A DNA stretch of 24,845 bases from assembly GCA_016783285.1 (NCBI GenBank), contig JADHWW010000022.1, positions 1-24,845 on the forward strand. The letters run 5' to 3'. The notes under the pieces are model-generated. The model did not search any database. It had not been told where the DNA came from and saw only the letters and a list, made by a program, of their open reading frames with translations. The DNA is from Anaerolineae bacterium (GTDB lineage Bacteria; Chloroflexota; Anaerolineae; B4-G1). Both the position numbers and the translations under genes were made by a program. This document shows, piece after piece, positions 20,856 through 24,845 of the stretch. Numbering within the stretch: position 1 is the first letter of the stretch; each line of letters starts with the position of its first letter.

Positions 20856-23690
20856 ATGGAAGCCATAATACTCGTCGTCTCCCACACCCACTGGGACCGG
20901 GAGTGGTACCTCAGTTTCCAGCAGTTCCGCGTGAGGCTGGTGGAGATGATGGACGCTCTGCTGACCCTGCTGGAAAGGGAGCCGCGCTTCACCTCCTTCA
21001 CGCTGGACGGCCAGATGGTTCTTCTGGAGGACTACCTGGAGGTTCGGCCGGAGAAGCGGGCGCAGATCCGAGAGCGGGTGCGCCAGGGAAGACTGCTCGT
21101 CGGCCCCTGGTACACTTCGCCCGACGAGTTCCTCGTCTCCGCCGAAGCGCTGATCCGCAACCTGATGCTGGGGCATCGTTTCGCCGCCGAATTCGGCGGT
21201 ACGATGAAGGTAGGCTACCTGCCCGACTCCTTCGGCCAGGTGGCCCAACTGCCTCAGATTCTGCAGGGCTTTGGCATCGGGGCCGCCGTCTTCTGGCGGG
21301 GCGTGGGGGACGAGCCGGGCCAGACCGAGTTCCGCTGGAGGGGGCCCGATGGCAGCACGGTGCTGGCCGTGCACCTGCCCGAGGGCTACGGCAACGGGGC
21401 CGACCTGCCCGCCGAACGGGAATCCCTGATCGAGCGGTTGGCCGGAGTGCGGGCGCAACTGGCCGCGCGGGCTACGACGGACCACCTTCTCCTGATGAAC
21501 GGCGGCGACCACAAGTGGCCGCAGGAGAACCTGCCGCAGGTATTGGCCCTGGCTAACAAGGCCCTGGAAGACGCGGCACTGATCCAGTCCACCCTGCCGG
21601 ACTACATCGCCGCCATCGAGAGAGCCGATCCGCCGCTGCCGGTGGTGGAGGGGGAACAACGCTGCGCCAAGTACGCCTACCTCCTGCCCGGCACCCTCTC
21701 CTCCCGCATGCCGCTCAAGCAGCGCAACGCGGCCACCCAGACCCTCCTGGAGAGGTGGGCGGAACCCTTCGCTGCCTGGGCCTGGACGCTGGGGCACCCT
21801 TACCCACGGGGGCTGCTGTGGCAAGCCTGGAAGTACCTCCTCCAGAACCAGGCCCACGACTCCATCTGCGGCTGCAACATTGACGCGGTGCAGAGAGACA
21901 TGGAGGTGCGCTTCGCCTGGGCCGAGGAAATCGGCGAGGAGATCGTCAAGCGAAGCCTGCAAGCGATTGCCGGGTACGTTGACACGACAGCCCTTGGAGA
22001 GACACCGACCCCCATCATCGTCTTTAACCCCCTGAGCGTGGGCCGCAGCGACGTGGTGACCGTTTCCTTCCAGCCGCTCACCAGCCTGGAGGAAGGGATG
22101 TTCGCCGTCGCTGACAGCGAAGGGCGCACAGTACCCCACGAGGTGGTCAGCGGAAAGCCGCAAGAGGTCTTCGCGGCGGATGCTTCGCGGGAGGAGTTCG
22201 CCGAGTTCATGCAGATGATCGAGGGCGGGGAGGTCTTCGACCTGCGCATCACCTCGCTCGATCTCACCCCGCTGGAGGCGGGCACGCTGGGAGTGATCAC
22301 CACGCTGGTCAAGAAGGAAGCCGCGCCCGAGGTTGACTTCGAGGCCATCAAGCGGCGCATCCAGGCCGTTCTCGAAGGCGAGACCTGGCAGCGCTTCTCC
22401 GTCAAAGCCTACTTCGCCCCCCAGGTGCAACTCTCCTTCCGCGCCGAAGACGTCCCCGCGTGCGGCTACAAGACCTATTGGGTGACGAGCGGCGGGTGGC
22501 AAAAGGCAGAAGAGAACGCCCGACTCACAATTCGCAATTCGTCATTCGCCATTCACAACGAATTCTATCTCGTCGAGGCCGACCCGGCCGACGGCACGCT
22601 GACCATCACCGACGAGGAAACGGGCATGGTCTGCCGGGGCTGCAATCGCTTCGTGGACGAGGGGGAAGCGGGCGACCTCTACTGGCACGAATCCCCCGCC
22701 CGCGACGAGGTGGTAGATAGACCGGCAGAACCGCCCCAGATAACCATCACGGAAGGACCACTGGGCGTCACCCTGCGCGTGGAGATGGCTTACTCCCTCC
22801 CCGTCGGGCTCACTGAGGACCGGGCGGCCAGGAGCGAGAAGCGGGTCAGTTGCCCCATCATCAGCGAGATACGCCTGCGGCCGGGGGCGCGGCGCATTGA
22901 GGTGCGCACCGAGGTGGAGAACCGGGCCGGCAACCACCGCCTGCGGGTGCACTTTCCCACGCCCATCGAAACCGACCGCTCCTGCGCCGAGAGCGCCTTC
23001 GGGGTGGTGGAGCGGCCGGTGGAGATTCCGCCGGGCGAGGGGTGGGTCGAGCGACCGGTGGGCACGCATCCCCAGGACTCCTTCGTCGTGGTCAGTGATG
23101 AGGCGCAGGGGCTGATGGTTGCCAACCTGGGGCTGCCCGAGTACGAGTTCCTCCCTTCGACCTCGCTCAGGGCAGGCCCCGGCGAGGCGGATCTCACCGT
23201 AGCCCTGACGCTGCTACGCTGCGTGGAGCGGCTCTCCCGAGGGGCGGAGGCGCTCACCCCGCTGGCCCAGTGCCAGGGACGGCAGGTGTTCGAGTATGCA
23301 CTCGTGCCCCACGGCGGCGACTGGCGGGAGGCGGCGCTCTACCACGAGGCCCACGCCTTCAACGTCCCTCTCAAGGCCGTGGTGACCAGCGTTCATAGGG
23401 GACCACTGCCTGCCGAACTGAGTTTTGCCTCGCTGGAGCCGGCGAGCCTGGTGGTCAGTGCGGTCAAGGCAGCAGAAGCAGGCAACGGTCTGATCCTGCG
23501 GCTCTACAATCCCACCGGGCGGGAGGTGGAGGGCAGAGTGCACCTTTGGCGACCTTTCGTCCAGGCGCACCTGGTGAGGCTGGACGAGGAGGAAGTCAGG
23601 CTCCTGGCACGGCAACCGGATGGTGGAATAATGGTCCAGGTCAATCGGAATGGAGCAATGACCATCAAGTTCTCTTTCGAGGAGGAGTGA
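20856..23690 (+). CDS. GH38 alpha-mannosidase
   Basis: 944-residue retaining alpha-mannosidase, probably cytosolic as no signal peptide is present. VVSHTHWDREWY (residues 7-18) holds the first zinc ligands; GYLPDSFGQVAQLPQIL carries the expected nucleophile Asp near residue 124; NQAHDSICGCNID with the zinc-binding His is near 334. Beyond about 390 lie the beta-sandwich domains. ATG 20856 gives the normal family start, although the AAAGGAG site touches it; GTG 20835, overlapping the transporter, is the alternative. Substrates could be alpha-mannosides or mannosylglycerate. Two oddities lie in frame: a 7-base microsatellite near residues 558-568 and a dispersed repeat near 767-774 (STSLRAG). 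The neighbouring GPH transporter supports a catabolic role. Confidence 0.94.
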   Translation: MEAIILVVSHTHWDREWYLSFQQFRVRLVEMMDALLTLLEREPRFTSFTLDGQMVLLEDYLEVRPEKRAQIRERVRQGRLLVGPWYTSPDEFLVSAEALIRNLMLGHRFAAEFGGTMKVGYLPDSFGQVAQLPQILQGFGIGAAVFWRGVGDEPGQTEFRWRGPDGSTVLAVHLPEGYGNGADLPAERESLIERLAGVRAQLAARATTDHLLLMNGGDHKWPQENLPQVLALANKALEDAALIQSTLPDYIAAIERADPPLPVVEGEQRCAKYAYLLPGTLSSRMPLKQRNAATQTLLERWAEPFAAWAWTLGHPYPRGLLWQAWKYLLQNQAHDSICGCNIDAVQRDMEVRFAWAEEIGEEIVKRSLQAIAGYVDTTALGETPTPIIVFNPLSVGRSDVVTVSFQPLTSLEEGMFAVADSEGRTVPHEVVSGKPQEVFAADASREEFAEFMQMIEGGEVFDLRITSLDLTPLEAGTLGVITTLVKKEAAPEVDFEAIKRRIQAVLEGETWQRFSVKAYFAPQVQLSFRAEDVPACGYKTYWVTSGGWQKAEENARLTIRNSSFAIHNEFYLVEADPADGTLTITDEETGMVCRGCNRFVDEGEAGDLYWHESPARDEVVDRPAEPPQITITEGPLGVTLRVEMAYSLPVGLTEDRAARSEKRVSCPIISEIRLRPGARRIEVRTEVENRAGNHRLRVHFPTPIETDRSCAESAFGVVERPVEIPPGEGWVERPVGTHPQDSFVVVSDEAQGLMVANLGLPEYEFLPSTSLRAGPGEADLTVALTLLRCVERLSRGAEALTPLAQCQGRQVFEYALVPHGGDWREAALYHEAHAFNVPLKAVVTSVHRGPLPAELSFASLEPASLVVSAVKAAEAGNGLILRLYNPTGREVEGRVHLWRPFVQAHLVRLDEEEVRLLARQPDGGIMVQVNRNGAMTIKFSFEEE
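22530..22557 (+). repeat. 7-base microsatellite inside the mannosidase gene
   Basis: Four copies of ATTCGNN (ATTCGCA, ATTCGTC, ATTCGCC, ATTCACA), read as part of RLTIRNSSFAIHNEF. The encoded segment sits in a loop just before the NEFYLVEADPADGTLTI strand and looks like an insertion. Confidence 0.65.
23153..23177 (+). repeat. Short dispersed repeat inside the mannosidase gene
   Basis: CCCTTCGACCTCGCTCAGGG followed by CAGGC, read as PSTSLRAG in frame (ALSEVEG on the other strand). I recall this motif and its variants as widely scattered in environmental Chloroflexota genomes. It is a relative of the repeat at 10789-10808. Confidence 0.55.
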
Positions 23691-23692
23691 GC

Positions 23693-23975
23693 ATGTTACA
23701 GCACAGAGTAATCCTGGAGAAGCACTTCATAGAACCGGGGGACATTCCGGCATTGGCCCTCTACAAAAATGATGGGAAAAAGAAACCCCTGATCATTACC
23801 ATCCACGGCTATACCGGCAATAAGAGTGGAGAGATTGATTACTGCCTGATTCTAGCCGAACAGAAGCCGAGGAGGGACTGCGGGAGTTGCAAGCCAGTTG
23901 CGCCCTGGTTTTCCTCGCCGGGCTCTCAATGGGCGGGTTGATCGGACTGCACCTGGCGGCTCATCACCCGCCTAC
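23693..23975 (+). pseudogene. Alpha/beta hydrolase remnant with internal deletion and frameshift
   Basis: Starts well: ATG 23693 follows the mannosidase by 2 bases with GAGGAG upstream, and the frame reads MLQHRVILEKHFIEPGDIPA and then PLIITIHGYTGNKSGEIDY, the oxyanion-hole region of an alpha/beta hydrolase. After about residue 57 this frame becomes nonsense and stops at 23941. In the next frame TEAEEGLRELQASCALVFLA and GLSMGGLIGLHLAAHHP follow, the nucleophile elbow (GxSxG) of the same kind of enzyme. A gap of perhaps 40-60 residues is missing between, with a change of frame near 23860. The sequence then passes directly into a PlsY fragment, so the catalytic Asp/His half is lost. Confidence 0.83.
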
Positions 23976-24653
23976 CTGTTCACCCGCTGGATCACCGGCC
24001 AGGACATTCGGATGCTGGGCAACCGCAACGCTGGTGCCGCCAACGTTTTCCGCACGGTCGGCCGTCCCGCTGGCGCGCTCGTCTCCCTGCTGGATATCGG
24101 CAAGGGAGCGGTGGAAGTGGGGCTGATGCGGGCCGCAGGGCTGGGAGGATGGTGGCCGCTGGCGGGCGGCGTGGCTGCAGTGCTCGGCCACTGCTTCCCC
24201 GTCTACCTGGGGTTCCGTGGGGGGCGTGGACTGGCCGCCAGCCTGGGGACGCTGCTGGCGCTGATGCCACTGGAGACAGCCATCGTCCTCCCGCTGTTGG
24301 GACTGATCTATATCGTGCTAACTGGCAGTTCCGTCACCGGCGCTCTCGTCAGTTTCGTCTGCCTCATCTGGCTGGCCCGGTGGCGGGAGCAGCCGCTACC
24401 CCACATCCTGGCGCCGCTGGTTCTGCTGCTGGCGATGGGCGTGTGCGTGATTCCCATCGAGTTGCGCACCTGGCGACTTGCGCCGGACAAGAAACGACTG
24501 CTGGTACACTACCTGCTGCCCGTGCGCCACACGCCCGATGGGCGGGCTCCGAGCGATGGAAAGTCATCTGGCGGCGGTTGTGGCTGTACCGTGACGTCCC
24601 TTCCCACGAGGAGTGGGTGGCTCGCCGACAGGTTGTCCCTCCAACATGAATAG
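23965..24653 (+). pseudogene. PlsY-like acyl-phosphate:glycerol-3-phosphate acyltransferase, N-terminus lost
   Basis: In frame from about 23965 the sequence reads SSPAYLFTRWITGQDIRMLG, then NRNAGAANVFRTVGR (PlsY motif 2) and GHCFPVYLGFRGGRGLAASLG (motif 3), with four to five membrane helices after. PlsY transfers acyl from acyl-phosphate to glycerol-3-phosphate in phospholipid synthesis. The first helix and motif 1 (normally GSIPF before YL) are missing; in their place is the end of the hydrolase remnant. No start codon with a ribosome-binding site fits. The tail is also doubtful: after about 24540 a different frame gives the more natural ERWKVIWRRLWLYRDVPSHE, ending at 24649, suggesting a frameshift. 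Probably non-functional, or an assembly join. Confidence 0.8.
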
Positions 24654-24707
24654 TCTCCCCCGCGCCGTGATACCCTTTATCCCCCACTTGTGGTAAAATA
24701 AACCCCT

Positions 24708-24845
24708 ATGGCCCGCTCACCCATCCGTAGAGTCCGGCTTATGCAGCGCTACCGCGAGATCGTGGGGGTTTTCGTCCGCCACGGCTTCGGCGAACTGGCG
24801 GACCTGCTGGAACTGCAGCCCTATCTCGCGCTGCCTCGGCGATTG
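24708..24845 (+). CDS. ABC1/UbiB-family kinase-like protein, N-terminus only
   Basis: 46 codons before the window ends: ARSPIRRVRLMQRYREIVGV followed by FVRHGFGELADLLELQPYLA. This is the usual opening of ABC1/AarF/UbiB atypical kinases (RYREIxxVxxxHGFGxLxxxL). These proteins support quinone or other isoprenoid-lipid metabolism. No ribosome-binding site is visible before ATG 24708. A TAAAAT box at 24694-24699 would put the transcript start almost at the ATG, so the mRNA may be leaderless. The partial sequence limits certainty. Confidence 0.72.
   Translation, partial: MARSPIRRVRLMQRYREIVGVFVRHGFGELADLLELQPYLALPRRL

Noticed and set aside
20625..22502. A 625-codon open frame on the minus strand opposite the mannosidase and transporter
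   Set aside because: Shadow of two well-recognised genes on the plus strand; composition is typical of antisense high-GC frames.

Overview
The window looks like a chromosomal segment of a high-GC member of the Chloroflexota, most likely Anaerolineae-like. This rests on several signs: an isopentenyl phosphate kinase with a mevalonate kinase (the alternative mevalonate route known from Archaea and some Chloroflexota), a secreted-protein tail ending in a hydrophobic LPIV-type motif, a tandem GxxExxY protein, a CpXC-domain protein, a TumE-type toxin, and many short dispersed repeats inside and between genes. The taxonomic call is inference; no rRNA is present. The only stable RNA is a tRNA-Arg(ACG).

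Layout. 1-2812: leftward isoprenoid operon (mevalonate kinase, GxxExxY protein, isopentenyl phosphate kinase), with a perfect sigma70-type promoter at 35-63 firing left out of the window. 2757-3582: scar region with the 3' remnant of a secreted protein gene, a strong terminator and an IS3-type transposase remnant. 3650-5739: a MazG-like pyrophosphohydrolase and a fused formiminotransferase-cyclodeaminase, separated by a 73-bp tandem repeat that copies the end of the mazG-like gene. 5798-7245: TrmO on the minus strand, then a cold-shock protein and an RRM protein behind a leader with a terminator-like hairpin. 7261-9693: a large imperfect inverted repeat, then a DUF1444 protein and a CpXC protein. 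9731-11388: tRNA-Arg, slipin (band 7) and a HUMPS/OMPDC-superfamily protein. 11395-13239: a leftward pair, DUF92 and a PH-domain membrane protein.

13300-16689 is the most unusual part. A Fur-family regulator overlaps by ATGA a gene encoding only the C-terminal membrane part of FeoB. A convergent TumE-type toxin with its putative antitoxin follows, then a YibE/F membrane protein overlapping a FeoC-like winged-helix protein with a Cys cluster. Either this is a decayed feo locus or a rearranged, Fur-linked membrane system in which FeoB's GTPase has been lost or moved.

16671-17357: three palindromic 105-110 bp tandem repeats abut, and appear to truncate, a restriction-modification gene whose promoter and start are intact. 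17503-23690: four tightly packed genes (PAP2 phosphatase, UroD/MtaA-family protein, GPH-type sugar transporter, GH38 alpha-mannosidase), probably for uptake and breakdown of alpha-mannosides. 23693-24653: a double deletion scar joining pieces of an alpha/beta hydrolase and PlsY. 24708 to the end: the N-terminus of an ABC1/UbiB-family kinase.

All calls come from reading the sequence; no database search was run. Promoter calls are matches to the sigma70 consensus only.
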